From the NCBI RefSeq assembly GCF_002976435.1, contig NZ_PUGF01000003.1, positions 234,421-298,420 on the forward strand: a stretch of DNA of 64,000 nucleotides, given 5' to 3'. The stretch is from Solimicrobium silvestre. Lineage in GTDB: Bacteria > Pseudomonadota > Gammaproteobacteria > Burkholderiales > Burkholderiaceae_D. Positions 26,108 to 35,783 of the stretch are shown here, piece after piece (the first letter of the stretch is position 1; each line of letters starts with the position of its first letter). Below the pieces are notes generated by a model. The model was not told the origin of the DNA, made no database searches, and was given only the letters and a program-made list of their open reading frames with translations. The position numbers were made by a program, and so were the translations under genes.

Positions 26108-27052
26108 ATGAATACCGCCACGGAAACCACACCAGTATTGCATCCAGACTGCGTAAGTTTCCTGGCGTATTTGCGTGATATTCGCCATTATTCGCCGCAT
26201 ACTATTAGCAGTTATCGGACCGATTTAATTAGCCTATCCGCCCTGTTCGCCAGCACCCCGCCGCATCAGGTCAGCACCCTGCAAATCCGGAAACTGACCA
26301 GTCAATTACACAGCAAGCAGTTACAAGCGCGTTCCATTGCGCGACATTTGTCATGCTGGCGCAGTTTTTTTTCCTGGTTATCTAATCATACCGATACAGA
26401 GATCAATCCCGTTATCGGCATCAAAGCGCCTAAACGCAGTAAAAGCTTACCTAAAGCGTTATCGGTCGATGAAGCGGTGCATTTAGTTGAACATGCGCTA
26501 GGTACTTCCGCGTCGCAAGCGGCTGACCATGCGATGTTTGAATTGCTGTATTCGAGCGGCTTACGGGTATCTGAATTAGTTAACCTGGACATCGGTTATT
26601 GTAAAGAAGCTGCTTATACATCGTCCGGTTGGATAGACCTGGCAGAGCAAATGGTGCATGTGACAGGAAAAGGCAATAAAGTCCGTGAAGTGCCCATTGG
26701 GAGTTCGGCAATTACGGCGCTGCAACATTGGCTGGGACAACGCCCCAGTTTATTAAAGTTGGAACCGCATGCGCTGTTTTTAACCAGCCGCGGCACACGC
26801 ATGTCAGCACGTTTAGTACAATTACGGATCAAAGCACATGCGCAGCAATTAGAAATAAAAAGCAATGTTCATCCACACGTTTTGCGCCATTCTTTTGCAT
26901 CACATGTGCTGCAATCCTCCGGCGATTTACGTGCCGTACAGGAATTATTAGGACATTCTTCGCTGGCATCTACCCAGGTATATACGGCCTTGGATTTTCA
27001 ACATTTATCTCAAGTTTATGATGCGGCGCATCCGCGCGCAAAAACAAAATAA
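26108..27052 (+). CDS. xerC: Tyrosine recombinase XerC
   Basis: Resolves chromosome dimers at dif together with XerD. 314 aa with the N-terminal SAM-like core-binding domain (SYRTDL) and the catalytic domain: Arg153 (GLRVSEL), Lys188 (GKGNK), His257 and Arg260 (HVLRHSFASHVL), His283 (LGHSSLASTQ) and Tyr292. The gene context dapF-DUF484-xerC excludes a phage integrase. No dif site was found in this window. Confidence 0.95.
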   Translation: MNTATETTPVLHPDCVSFLAYLRDIRHYSPHTISSYRTDLISLSALFASTPPHQVSTLQIRKLTSQLHSKQLQARSIARHLSCWRSFFSWLSNHTDTEINPVIGIKAPKRSKSLPKALSVDEAVHLVEHALGTSASQAADHAMFELLYSSGLRVSELVNLDIGYCKEAAYTSSGWIDLAEQMVHVTGKGNKVREVPIGSSAITALQHWLGQRPSLLKLEPHALFLTSRGTRMSARLVQLRIKAHAQQLEIKSNVHPHVLRHSFASHVLQSSGDLRAVQELLGHSSLASTQVYTALDFQHLSQVYDAAHPRAKTK

Positions 27053-27078
27053 ACTATTTATAGCAACGATTGAATATC

Positions 27079-28134
27079 ATGAAACTCATTCCCAGCACAA
27101 TCTTGACCGGTTTTTTAGGTGCAGGAAAAACCACCTTGTTAAACCGCATTTTGCATGAAGATCATGGCTTTAAAATCGCCGTGATTGAGAATGAATTCGG
27201 CGCAGAAAACATAGATAATGAAATTTTGCATCGCGACACCAAAGAGCAAATCATTGAAATGAATAACGGCTGTATTTGTTGCACGGTGCGCGGTGATTTA
27301 ATTGTTGCATTAAGCAATCTGGCAGAAAAACGTAACGCTGGTGAAATTAGTTTCGACCATTTAATTATCGAAACCACTGGTCTCGCCAATCCAGGCCCGG
27401 TCGCGCAAACTTTTTTTGTAGATGATCAAGTCGCTAGCCACTATATGCTAGACGCCATCATCACGGTAGTGGACGCCAAACACGCCATGCAACAGTTAGA
27501 CCAACATCAGGAAGCGCAACGTCAGGTTGGCTTTGCCGACAAACTGTTTATCAGCAAAGCAGATCTGGTTACGGCAACAGATTTAGATTCTTTAACCGCC
27601 AGACTCAAACGGATTAATCCACGCGCGCCAATTACCACCGCACATTTTGGACAAGTTGCGATTGCCGATGTATTAGATTTGCGTGGCTTCAATCTTAATG
27701 ACAAGCTCGCCATTGATCCTGACTTTATGGGTGAAACTGAAGAAGAACATCATCACCATGACGATGCAGAACATTGCGAACATGAAGATCATTCCCACTG
27801 CGACCATCACGATCATGACCATGCCCATCAACATCTGGACGATATTTCCGCTTTTGTTTTTAAAAGCCAACGTCCTTTTAATACGGCATTGCTAGATGAA
27901 TATTTAAGTGGAATAATTACTGCGTTTGGCCCTCAAATGCTGCGTTATAAAGGCATCCTATTTATGGACGGAGCCGATTGCAAAGTGGTTTTTCAGGGCG
28001 TTCATCAGATTATGGGCAGCGATGTTGGCCGCCCATGGGAAAAAGATGAAATAAAAGAAAGTAAAATTGTATTTATTGGGAATAATTTGCCAAAAGATAT
28101 TTTTATTAGCGGTTTAGAGCAATGTCTGGTATAA
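27079..28134 (+). CDS. COG0523 (CobW/ZNG) metal-chaperone GTPase
   Basis: 351 aa G3E GTPase. Walker A GFLGAGKTT at 11-19, the metal motif CICC (Cys65, Cys67, Cys68), GTP motifs IETTGLANPGP and SKAD, a very rich His/Asp/Glu/Cys loop at about 210-245 (HHHHDD, HCDHHDHDHAHQH), then the CobW C-terminal domain. The His loop suggests zinc binding and delivery to other proteins. The ATG at 27079 is preferred to an upstream TTG. It stands just before dksA, a pairing often seen with zinc homeostasis; no Zur site was recognised. Confidence 0.92.
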   Translation: MKLIPSTILTGFLGAGKTTLLNRILHEDHGFKIAVIENEFGAENIDNEILHRDTKEQIIEMNNGCICCTVRGDLIVALSNLAEKRNAGEISFDHLIIETTGLANPGPVAQTFFVDDQVASHYMLDAIITVVDAKHAMQQLDQHQEAQRQVGFADKLFISKADLVTATDLDSLTARLKRINPRAPITTAHFGQVAIADVLDLRGFNLNDKLAIDPDFMGETEEEHHHHDDAEHCEHEDHSHCDHHDHDHAHQHLDDISAFVFKSQRPFNTALLDEYLSGIITAFGPQMLRYKGILFMDGADCKVVFQGVHQIMGSDVGRPWEKDEIKESKIVFIGNNLPKDIFISGLEQCLV

Positions 28135-28237
28135 ACTATCGGATTACTGATTTAGAAAAAAATTTCTTATCAGTTGGGTCGTGCGGTCGTTAAGTGACTG
28201 CTCTTATATCAAATCTGTCGTATCGAGAGTATGCGAA

Positions 28238-28693
28238 GTGGCAACTAAAACTACCAAAACAAGTGCAGCAAGCAATAAACCGGCATCCATTATCACGGAA
28301 GAAGAACTTCTGAAGATGGGTGAGAAGGATTATATGAACGAAGCCCAATTGGCTTTTTTTAAGGCGCGTTTGCAACAGCTTGAAAAAGATCTGCTCAAAA
28401 ACGCCGACGAAACAACTGAACACTTACGTGAAACAGTCTTGGTTCCAGATCCGGCTGATCGTGCGACGATTGAAGAAGAGCATGCGCTAGAACTACGTAC
28501 TCGTGACCGCGAACGCAAACTGCTCAAAAAAGTTCAACAATCTATCGGATTAATCGATTCAGGTGAATACGGTTGGTGCGAAGAAACTGGCGAACCAATT
28601 GGCGTAGCAAGATTATTAGCGCGTCCAACGGCTAACCTGTCTTTAGAAGCACAGCAACGACGCGAATTAAAGCAAAAACTTTATGGTGATTAA
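28238..28693 (+). CDS. dksA: RNA polymerase-binding transcription factor DksA
   Basis: 151 aa from a GTG start, the same length as E. coli DksA; a longer frame starting at 28181 is less likely. The coiled coil tip carries DPADRAT (the catalytic DxxDxA), and the C-terminus reads YGWCEETGEPIGVARLLARPTANLS. Only the first of the four zinc-finger cysteines is kept, as in alpha- and betaproteobacterial DksA, so the protein should not need zinc for structure. It works with ppGpp to tune rRNA and amino acid promoters. Confidence 0.94.
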   Translation: MATKTTKTSAASNKPASIITEEELLKMGEKDYMNEAQLAFFKARLQQLEKDLLKNADETTEHLRETVLVPDPADRATIEEEHALELRTRDRERKLLKKVQQSIGLIDSGEYGWCEETGEPIGVARLLARPTANLSLEAQQRRELKQKLYGD

Positions 28694-28720
28694 GCAATAA
28701 TTATTACTGCTTACATTATA

Positions 28721-28763
28721 AAAACAGGTAGCTTAGCCATTAATGGCAAAGCTACCTGTTTTT
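28721..28763 (+). terminator. Rho-independent terminator of dksA
   Basis: A 14-bp perfect stem (28721-28734 with 28749-28762), with a nested GCCATTAATGGC palindrome as the loop and a T run. It ends the cobW-dksA transcript. Confidence 0.9.
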
Positions 28764-29047
28764 ACAAGTGCGATCGATTTTAATCTCTCCACATCTAATT
28801 TTTTCTGTTTTACATAGCGAAAAACGACAAATAATGTATTATTAATGAGAGGGAATATTCGGATTTAATTTGGCGCATACTTCACTAAATGCTGCAGTAA
28901 AAATAGTAAGATTGTGTTACGGCAACATTTACATGTTATTAAATCGAATATACTTACCGTTTTAAGTGAAGCATTGCTAGTAAGTGTATTACTATAAAAA
29001 ATACCTCAACACTTACCCCCACCAGCAATTAACACAGGAATACAGCA
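28764..29047 (+). other. Long A/T-rich leader before the STAS-like gene
   Basis: No gene in either strand. The strip is A/T-rich and should hold the promoter of the next gene; I could not choose one convincing -35/-10 pair. The last bases (CAGGAATACAGCA) provide the ribosome binding site. Confidence 0.4.
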
Positions 29048-30457
29048 GTGATTTTTTCGATTTTCGGCAAAAAAAATGGAGGCAAGAAAACATCTGAGAC
29101 TGATCAAAAATCAGCCAAAGACAGCCTCTTGACTACGACTGGCCTTACCGCCAATACGAGTGCTGATTTCGCCAATTCAATCATGGCGCAACGCCATATT
29201 GCTCGTGCTACAGAACGTAAGATTGACGCGATTGAATACGAAATGTCGCGTGACATTATCAAGAAAAAAATCGAACCACAGCAAGAACCCGTCAATAGCC
29301 AACAGCCCGACGCAAACATTAACTTGTTTGATGACGACAACACCATCGATCATAAAAAATACCCTAATCAGACCGATAACTTTGAAGCGACGATGCCTCT
29401 TCTCGGTGCCGTAACTGAGTATTTACTGGGTTCCAGTACCGAGGCACTCGCCAGCCATTCTTCACTTGAAAATATACCGGCACTAGAAGAAGCCGCGATT
29501 CTTTTTGCCAGTGAGCAATTTGAAGCCGCTGAACTCATTCTGCAAAACTTAATCCACACTGAAAACTACAATGCATTAAATCCTTCCGCATGGTTAATGC
29601 TGTTTGATTTATACCAAATCACCAACAATCAGGTGAAGTTTGAACAGTTGAGCCTGGATTATGTGAGCAAGCTAGAAATTTCTGCGCCGATTTGGGTAAC
29701 CGCACAAACTCAAAGCGCACCTAAAAAAGAAAAAGGTTTTGTGCCTGGCGTTTCTTTTTCAGGAAAACTCAACGCGCAAATTAACAAACAAATAGATAAG
29801 CTTAATTCGCTTGCCAAGCAACACCAGCAAATGCGGCTTGAATTTGTTCGTATTACCGAAGTGGATGTAATGGGCTGTGAACTCTTATTAAAAGGGTTTC
29901 AGTCTTTAAAAAAATCCAAGCAAGAATTGACAGTAGTTGGTGCGCACGATTTAATTAAATATGTACGCGCCTTAGTCGCTGTGGGCCGACGCGATGAAAG
30001 CGAAGCGCCCTGGTTGTTACTGTTAGAGTTATTACAGCTCATTAATGACGAAGCGGCCTTTGAAGAAGCTAGCATTGATTACTGCATTACCTATGAAGTT
30101 TCCCCTCCGTCATTTGAAGCGCCAAAAAATAAAGCTACAGCAGCATCGGTAGGTATTTCTATTGAGTTTGTTGAAGCCGATCGCTTTTTACTGCCTAAAA
30201 TAATCGATGGCAATACCGACGTGCTCATCGGCAACATTGCTACTTTTGCGCAGCAACACAATTCAGTTCAGTTAGATTGCTCTCAGCTGGATAGAATCGA
30301 CTTCAGCTCATGCGGGCAGTTGTTAAGCGGGCTCATCCCACTTTCCAAACAACTGAATGTATCTATTGAATTCCATGACGTGAATCATTTAGTAATAGCT
30401 TTATTAAATGCCATGGGATTTAAAAACATCGCCATGATATTCCCACGAAAACGCTAA
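29048..30457 (+). CDS. Large cytosolic protein with two STAS-like domains
   Basis: 469 aa from a GTG start with AGGA upstream. N-terminal 110 residues are polar and likely disordered (lysine-, asparagine- and aspartate-rich). A helical part (about 140-225) resembles a tetratricopeptide-like fold (EAAILFASEQFEAAELILQNL). Two STAS-like folds follow: about 245-320 (RITEVDVMGCELLLKGFQSL) and about 365-468 (QLDRIDFSSCGQLLSGLIPL). Both have a serine or cysteine where anti-anti-sigma factors have the phosphorylated serine. It has no partner kinase nearby and no signal peptide. Function unknown; it lies upstream of a hydrolase and hslVU. Confidence 0.75.
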   Translation: MIFSIFGKKNGGKKTSETDQKSAKDSLLTTTGLTANTSADFANSIMAQRHIARATERKIDAIEYEMSRDIIKKKIEPQQEPVNSQQPDANINLFDDDNTIDHKKYPNQTDNFEATMPLLGAVTEYLLGSSTEALASHSSLENIPALEEAAILFASEQFEAAELILQNLIHTENYNALNPSAWLMLFDLYQITNNQVKFEQLSLDYVSKLEISAPIWVTAQTQSAPKKEKGFVPGVSFSGKLNAQINKQIDKLNSLAKQHQQMRLEFVRITEVDVMGCELLLKGFQSLKKSKQELTVVGAHDLIKYVRALVAVGRRDESEAPWLLLLELLQLINDEAAFEEASIDYCITYEVSPPSFEAPKNKATAASVGISIEFVEADRFLLPKIIDGNTDVLIGNIATFAQQHNSVQLDCSQLDRIDFSSCGQLLSGLIPLSKQLNVSIEFHDVNHLVIALLNAMGFKNIAMIFPRKR

Positions 30458-30631
30458 ATCTCGCCTACACTTACTCAGTAATATATTTTCATCTACTGTC
30501 AACGCTACGCAATAAACACGAAGCTAGCACCGTCAAAAAATCATTTCCCATCGCTAGCGAATCATATAGTTAAGCTAATTCTCCCACTCCTTTGAGTGAA
30601 CAGTAGTTATACGTTAAGTAAAAGGTGACCT

Positions 30632-31918
30632 ATGGTTTTCCCGATAATAACTTTAATTGCGCTTGGTGTTTTACTCTGGCAGCTCAATCTTCTCCACTTT
30701 CGCCGACTTCCCATCACTCTGTATGCGACAGGCATTTTTCTGTTCGCTACCAGCGCAGCTACGCAGGGGCAAGAAAATGAAATCCGCGTCCCATCGGGAG
30801 TCACATACCAACTCATCGCGACGTATAGCGTTGATCGGCTAAATCAAATTTTGACTTCGGAATTGAAAGAGTTTTCAGATTTTCCGATGAGTTATCCTCC
30901 CGCACGGTATCCGGTGAAACTGTACCGGATAACCTACCCATCGGTGATCCCGGAACACAATAGCAGACCCACTAGCGCCTCCGGTTTGCTGGCAGTACCC
31001 GAGAGCGGAGCCGACACAATGCCGGTGGTCTCCTACCAACATGGAACGGTATTTAGCAAAACCGAGGTGCCATCCCACCCCGATAACTCGATGGAAACTC
31101 GCTTAATGATCGCCCAGTTTGCAGGGCAAGGCTATATGGTGATCGGTGCAGATTATTTTGGCAAAGGCATATCACCGGAGACCGATAGTTTTCTTGTCAA
31201 AGCCTCTACCCAGCAGGCTTGTTTGGATATGATGCTCGCTGCGCAGGCGGTCAGCGTCAATCTGAAACTTCACTGGGGACCTCTATTTTTAAGCGGCTGG
31301 TCCCAAGGCGGCTGGAGCACCATGGTTTTTTTGAACAAATTGGAAAGTCTTGGCATTCCAGTCAAAGCGGCCGCCGTTGCTAGCGCTCCCAATGATATGT
31401 TTGCCATCATGAATCGATGGCTGCATGCGCCAGAAAACCATGACGCGGTATATCTTCCCGGCTTGGCAATCTTGCAGATAAATGCCTATGAAGAATACTA
31501 TGGCTTGCCTAACCTGACTCTGTCCGCCTTTAAGCCTCAATACCAATCCATCGCCCGCGACCTCTATCTCAACAAAATCACCTACGCAGAGGCTGGGCCT
31601 AAACTACCGAAACGCATGAACGATTTACTCCAGGATGATTTCATCGCCGGAAGCTCATTGGGCAGCAGCCGATATTGGGCGCTTTTACAGGACAGCCAAG
31701 CCTTTCGCTGGCGCAGCATAACGCCTTTACACACTTACTACGGGGATGAGGATGAGGTGGTACCTGCTTACATCGCCACTCTTCCGGTCAGCTACCAAAA
31801 ATTCGTGGGAGGCGCTAGCGCTGTGGGAATAGAAGTTAAAAAAGCGAATCATCGCGGAACCTTTGTGTACGCCGTTGCAAATCAGAAAAAATGGTTCGAT
31901 CAGCTACTAACCAAGTAA
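30632..31918 (+). CDS. Secretory lipase-like alpha/beta hydrolase
   Basis: 428 aa. An N-terminal hydrophobic stretch (1-40) serves as signal or membrane anchor. The hydrolase domain has the nucleophile elbow GWSQGG (Ser224), an acid in YGDEDEVVP (Asp372-Asp374) and His407 in NHRGTF; the oxyanion region is YQHGTV. It resembles bacterial lipases of the LIP group, which act on esters outside the cytosol. AAAGGTGACCT precedes the ATG. The substrate cannot be told, and no operon partner is seen. Between its stop and hslV (31919-32205) there is only regulatory sequence. Confidence 0.82.
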   Translation: MVFPIITLIALGVLLWQLNLLHFRRLPITLYATGIFLFATSAATQGQENEIRVPSGVTYQLIATYSVDRLNQILTSELKEFSDFPMSYPPARYPVKLYRITYPSVIPEHNSRPTSASGLLAVPESGADTMPVVSYQHGTVFSKTEVPSHPDNSMETRLMIAQFAGQGYMVIGADYFGKGISPETDSFLVKASTQQACLDMMLAAQAVSVNLKLHWGPLFLSGWSQGGWSTMVFLNKLESLGIPVKAAAVASAPNDMFAIMNRWLHAPENHDAVYLPGLAILQINAYEEYYGLPNLTLSAFKPQYQSIARDLYLNKITYAEAGPKLPKRMNDLLQDDFIAGSSLGSSRYWALLQDSQAFRWRSITPLHTYYGDEDEVVPAYIATLPVSYQKFVGGASAVGIEVKKANHRGTFVYAVANQKKWFDQLLTK

Positions 31919-32110
31919 GCAGCCTTTCAGAAAAATTTGTATTCGCCAGCTTAAAAGCACCGAACTCAGGGCTGCTATTAAGTCAGATAAACCATGCCTA
32001 CAGATATGTAGCATTAAAACATTGCCAGAATATTTCCACGGAAACGATGATTTTCATCTACACTTATTTGAGAATGCATTGCAATCGATAAGCTTCTATT
32101 AACTAACTAG

Positions 32111-32138
32111 CTTGTAATTTTTAACTCCTGCCCCAAAC
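32111..32138 (+). promoter_or_regulatory. Candidate heat-shock (sigma-32) promoter of hslVU
   Basis: CTTGTAA (32111-32117), a 13-nt spacer, then CCCCAAAC (32131-32138). The sigma-32 consensus is CTTGAAA, 13-15 nt, CCCCATNT, so the match is good at both ends. It lies about 70 nt before hslV, an operon controlled by sigma-32 in E. coli. Confidence 0.6.
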
Positions 32139-32159
32139 TCCTGCTTATCGTTCGACATG

Positions 32160-32177
32160 GCAATCATTAATGATTGC
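32160..32177. promoter_or_regulatory. Perfect 18-bp palindrome before hslV
   Basis: GCAATCATTAATGATTGC is a perfect palindrome without spacer, 28 nt before the hslV start and downstream of the candidate heat-shock promoter. It could be an operator or a stem in the leader. No known binding protein is recognised. Confidence 0.5.
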
Positions 32178-32205
32178 TTAGACAATATCCAACTTTAAGG
32201 CATTT

Positions 32206-32742
32206 ATGGAACAATTTCACGGCACCACCATTCTGTCCGTCCGGCGTGGCAACAGCGTGGCACTAGGCGGCGACGGACAAGTCACACTAGGCAACATCGT
32301 CATGAAGGGTACCGCTCGCAAAGTGCGTAAGCTGTACCACGGTAAAGTGTTAGCTGGTTTTGCCGGCGGCACCGCTGATGCATTTACCTTAATTGAACGG
32401 TTTGAAGCCAAATTAGAAAAACATCAAGGACATTTAATGCGCGCCTCGGTCGAGTTAGCCAAAGACTGGCGCACTGACCGCATGTTGCGTCGTTTAGAAG
32501 CCATGTTATTAGTCGCTGATCGCGAAACAACCCTGGTTATTACCGGTAATGGCGACGTACTGGAGCCGGAAGATGGCATTGGCGCGATTGGCTCTGGCGG
32601 TACATTTGCTCAATCTGCGGCAAAAGCGTTGCAAGAAAATACCGAGCTCTCGCCCATTGAAATTGTCAAAAAATCACTGACTATCGCTGGCGAATTATGT
32701 ATTTATACTAATTTATCTCACACTATAGAAACACTGGATTAA
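32206..32742 (+). CDS. hslV: ATP-dependent protease peptidase subunit HslV
   Basis: 178 aa. The proteasome-type peptidase with an N-terminal threonine; the encoded start is [15 protein letters not shown], so a six-residue pre-sequence must be removed to expose Thr7, as is usual in Burkholderiales. GGDGQVTLG and [15 protein letters not shown] are family marks. It forms the HslUV complex with the next gene, 5 nt downstream. Confidence 0.97.
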   Translation: MEQFHGTTILSVRRGNSVALGGDGQVTLGNIVMKGTARKVRKLYHGKVLAGFAGGTADAFTLIERFEAKLEKHQGHLMRASVELAKDWRTDRMLRRLEAMLLVADRETTLVITGNGDVLEPEDGIGAIGSGGTFAQSAAKALQENTELSPIEIVKKSLTIAGELCIYTNLSHTIETLD

Positions 32743-32747
32743 TCACC

Positions 32748-34091
32748 ATGAATAACATGATGAGCATGACTCCCCAAGAAATCGTCTCCGAACTCGATAA
32801 GCACGTAGTAGGGCAAGATCGAGCCAAACGTGCTGTGGCAATTGCGTTACGTAACCGCTGGCGTCGTCAGCAAGTGGCCGAACCACTGCGTAATGAAATC
32901 ACGCCAAAAAATATTTTAATGATCGGGCCAACCGGCGTTGGAAAAACTGAAATTGCCCGTCGCCTGGCAAAACTGGCCGACGCGCCTTTTATCAAAATTG
33001 AGGCCACTAAATTTACTGAAGTTGGCTATGTCGGACGCGATGTCGATACCATCATTCGTGACTTAATTGAAATTGGTATTAAACAAACGCGTGCCACGGA
33101 AATTAAAAAAGTCCGGGCTCGCGCCGAAGATGCAGCCGAAGATCGCATACTCGATATTCTCTTACCGCCAGCGCGTGATTTTGGTCTTAATCCGCCTGAT
33201 GCAGCCCCAGCTGACAACAACACTCGCCAGACTCTACGCAAACGTTTGCGTGAAGGCGCACTGAACGATAAAGAAATCGAAATTGAAGTTGCTGACGTTG
33301 CGCCTCAATTAGAAATCATGGCACCGCCCGGCATGGAAGAAATGACCGAGCAAATTAAATCGATGTTTTCTGGCGTTGGTGGCAGTCGTAAAAAATCACG
33401 CAAATTACTAATCCCGGAAGCGCTCAAATTATTGATTGAAGAGGAAGCGTCAAAATTACTCAACGAAGACGATATTAAGCAAAATGCGATTCAAAGCGTT
33501 GAGCAAAACGGCATCGTTTTTTTAGATGAAATCGACAAAATCGCCAGTCGCTCTGAAACCGGCGGTGCCGAAGTTTCACGCGCTGGGGTGCAACGTGATT
33601 TACTGCCATTAGTAGAAGGCACAACAGTCAACACGAAATATGGAACAATTAAAACGGACCATATATTGTTCATTGCATCGGGCGCATTTCACTTAGCCAA
33701 GCCATCGGATTTAATCCCGGAATTACAAGGCCGCTTCCCAATTCGGGTTGAGTTGGAATCGCTTTCCATCGCTGACTTTGAACGGATTTTGACCGGCACC
33801 GATGCCTGCCTGACTAAGCAATACATCGCCTTATTGGCCACAGAAAATGTACAAATTGTGTTTGTAGATAGCGGCATTAAAAAATTGGCTGAAATCGCTT
33901 ATTCTGTGAATGAAACGACTGAAAATATTGGTGCTCGTCGTTTGTATACAGTAATGGAAAAACTGTTGGAAGAAATCTCTTTTGAAGCCGACAAAAATAG
34001 CGGCGATGCTATTGAAATTAACGGTGAGTACGTTCAACAACGGTTGGGAGCTTTAGCTGTAGATGACGATTTATCGCGCTACGTTTTATAA
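32748..34091 (+). CDS. hslU: ATP-dependent protease ATPase subunit HslU
   Basis: 447 aa AAA+ unfoldase that feeds substrates to HslV. Walker A GPTGVGKT at 60-67, pore motif GYVGRD, the I domain at about 110-240, Walker [11 protein letters not shown], and the C-terminal tail ending SRYVL that inserts into HslV pockets. Ends with a strong terminator. Confidence 0.97.
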   Translation: MNNMMSMTPQEIVSELDKHVVGQDRAKRAVAIALRNRWRRQQVAEPLRNEITPKNILMIGPTGVGKTEIARRLAKLADAPFIKIEATKFTEVGYVGRDVDTIIRDLIEIGIKQTRATEIKKVRARAEDAAEDRILDILLPPARDFGLNPPDAAPADNNTRQTLRKRLREGALNDKEIEIEVADVAPQLEIMAPPGMEEMTEQIKSMFSGVGGSRKKSRKLLIPEALKLLIEEEASKLLNEDDIKQNAIQSVEQNGIVFLDEIDKIASRSETGGAEVSRAGVQRDLLPLVEGTTVNTKYGTIKTDHILFIASGAFHLAKPSDLIPELQGRFPIRVELESLSIADFERILTGTDACLTKQYIALLATENVQIVFVDSGIKKLAEIAYSVNETTENIGARRLYTVMEKLLEEISFEADKNSGDAIEINGEYVQQRLGALAVDDDLSRYVL

Positions 34092-34092
34092 A

Positions 34093-34130
34093 AAAAAACG
34101 GATTCCAGTTTGCGCTGGAATCCGTTTTTT
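34093..34130. terminator. Bidirectional terminator between hslU and gpsA
   Basis: 16-bp perfect stem (34093-34108 with 34115-34130), six-base loop, flanked by A and T runs, so it can stop transcription from both convergent genes. Confidence 0.92.
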
Positions 34131-34159
34131 TAAACCTAATGTACACCTTGCAAACTCAA

Positions 34160-35146
34160 TTAGTTAAGCTCCGCCTTAGCGTCCCGCGCCAACAAACGCC
34201 GCACCATGTCTGCGGTACTATCACCATCAAATAACACACCCGCAACAGCATCAGTAATTGGCATATCTACGCCGTACTGACGGCTTAAACTTTGCACAGC
34301 TTGTGCGCAACGCACGCCTTCAGCCACATGCCCTAACTCTTGGACGATCTGCGCTAGCGGCTTACCTTGCGCCAACGCCAGACCTACTCGCCGATTACGC
34401 GACAAATCCCCGGTACAGGTCAGAATTAAATCGCCCATACCCGTCAAACCCATAAAGGTTTCCAACTTCCCGCCTAAGGCTTGCCCGAGCCGCGTTATTT
34501 CTGCCAAACCACGGGTAATCAATGCAGCTCGTGCATTTAAACCTAAGCCAAGTCCATCTGCAACGCCGGTGGCAATAGCCAAAATATTTTTTACCGCGCC
34601 ACCCACTTCAACACCGACCACATCGTCGCTAGAATAAACACGCATGGCAGAACTGTGCAAAGCGCTAACAACCAAATCAGACAATACCGGGAAGTTCGAG
34701 GCGATAGTGAGCGCACACGGCTTTCCAAGTGCTACCTCTTGCGCAAAGGATGGACCGGACAAAGCACCGCAAGGTAGCGTATCACCCAACTCTTGTTGCA
34801 CAACTTGATGCGGCAATAGCAAACTGCCTTCTTCCAAGCCTTTGCATAGCCAGATCAAATTCGGCACAGAATGCGCTTTCAACGCTTGCGATAACGGACG
34901 TAGGCCAGCAACCGAGGTTGCAACAATCAACAAGCTATCCGATTGATTTACATGTGCTAGTGCCTGATTAAAATCAGCACTTAATTGCAGGGACGGTGGG
35001 AGAGTAAAACCTTGATGCTGACGCGTTTGATCAGCCTGTTGAATAACTTCACTATTACGCCCCCAAAGTATTACCTGATGACGTGGCGCCAAGGCGATTG
35101 CCAACGCACTACCCCAGGCACCGGCACCTAGTATGGTGATTTTCAT
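34160..35146 (-). CDS. gpsA: Glycerol-3-phosphate dehydrogenase [NAD(P)+]
   Basis: Makes sn-glycerol-3-phosphate from dihydroxyacetone phosphate for phospholipid synthesis. 328 aa. Rossmann loop [12 protein letters not shown], active-site region [35 protein letters not shown] with the catalytic Lys, and the substrate motif [20 protein letters not shown]. It lies downstream of an SH3-like gene and the secB group on the same strand. Confidence 0.96.
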   Translation of the reverse strand: MKITILGAGAWGSALAIALAPRHQVILWGRNSEVIQQADQTRQHQGFTLPPSLQLSADFNQALAHVNQSDSLLIVATSVAGLRPLSQALKAHSVPNLIWLCKGLEEGSLLLPHQVVQQELGDTLPCGALSGPSFAQEVALGKPCALTIASNFPVLSDLVVSALHSSAMRVYSSDDVVGVEVGGAVKNILAIATGVADGLGLGLNARAALITRGLAEITRLGQALGGKLETFMGLTGMGDLILTCTGDLSRNRRVGLALAQGKPLAQIVQELGHVAEGVRCAQAVQSLSRQYGVDMPITDAVAGVLFDGDSTADMVRRLLARDAKAELN

Positions 35147-35227
35147 GTTTTATAATGGAAAATAGTTAACACGCAACGTTCGACAGCATAATGGCGGGTA
35201 TGCGTTTTTGCTTGCTTCGAATCTTAA

Positions 35228-35677
35228 TTAAATGCCCCAAACATCATTCAGTCGCACATAACCCGTTGCACCATCGCTATGTTTTACTTTAGCCCAGCCT
35301 GGAATGACCGTATCAACCAATTCTAAGACAACACCTTTATCTGCAGAAAACACCACTTCAGAATAATCGTCTGCAGTAATGCGGATTTTTGCATTTAAAT
35401 TGCGTACCAGAATATTTTTACGCTCACTTAATTGCTTGGTTTCAATCCAAGACAGATCACCGGCAAAATCACGTACTTTTGACCAGGCGCCATAATTAAT
35501 GACGACTTCGACAGGCATTCCGCGTGGTGCTATAAATAATTTTTGACCGCGAATAGAAGGTGCGTCATACATGATGACTGGACTAGCGCCGACATTTTTG
35601 AAGTCAAGTGCGAAGGCTCCACTAGCATATCCACAAGCTGCCAGTGCCAAAATAACCAAGCGAGTTTGTGATTTCAT
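35228..35677 (-). CDS. Exported SH3-domain protein
   Basis: 149 aa. Signal peptide MKSQTRLVILALAACGYASG to about residue 24 (AFA-LDF), then two SH3b-like halves (PVIMYDAPSIRGQKLFIAPRG and AKIRITADDYSEVVFSADKGV). Such domains bind peptidoglycan or serve as periplasmic adaptors. GGGAG just before the ATG at 35677 supports this start. It is a frequent neighbour of gpsA and secB in Burkholderiales. Function unknown. Confidence 0.82.
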   Translation of the reverse strand: MKSQTRLVILALAACGYASGAFALDFKNVGASPVIMYDAPSIRGQKLFIAPRGMPVEVVINYGAWSKVRDFAGDLSWIETKQLSERKNILVRNLNAKIRITADDYSEVVFSADKGVVLELVDTVIPGWAKVKHSDGATGYVRLNDVWGI

Positions 35678-35734
35678 ACTAGCTCCCATCTGTTGATAAC
35701 AGTTTAGTGATAACTAAATGTTTTGCGTGATATT

Positions 35735-35767
35735 TTGTGCCGGCCAAGTTACTAACTGGCCGACACA
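35735..35767 (-). terminator. Hairpin downstream of secB
   Basis: TTGTGCCGGCCA pairs with TGGCCGACACAA with a single mismatch around a 9-nt loop. On the reverse strand it follows the secB stop by about 17 nt and is followed by AAAATATC, not a clean T run, so termination may be partial. Confidence 0.5.
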
Positions 35768-35783
35768 AAGTGAGGCCAGGCTG

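Noticed and set aside
26108..27052. XerC as the integrase of a mobile element
   Set aside because: Its place after dapF-DUF484 and its sequence fit the chromosomal XerC.
28181..28237. 19-residue N-terminal extension of DksA
   Set aside because: The start at 28238 gives the standard 151 residues; the upstream GTG has no better ribosome site.
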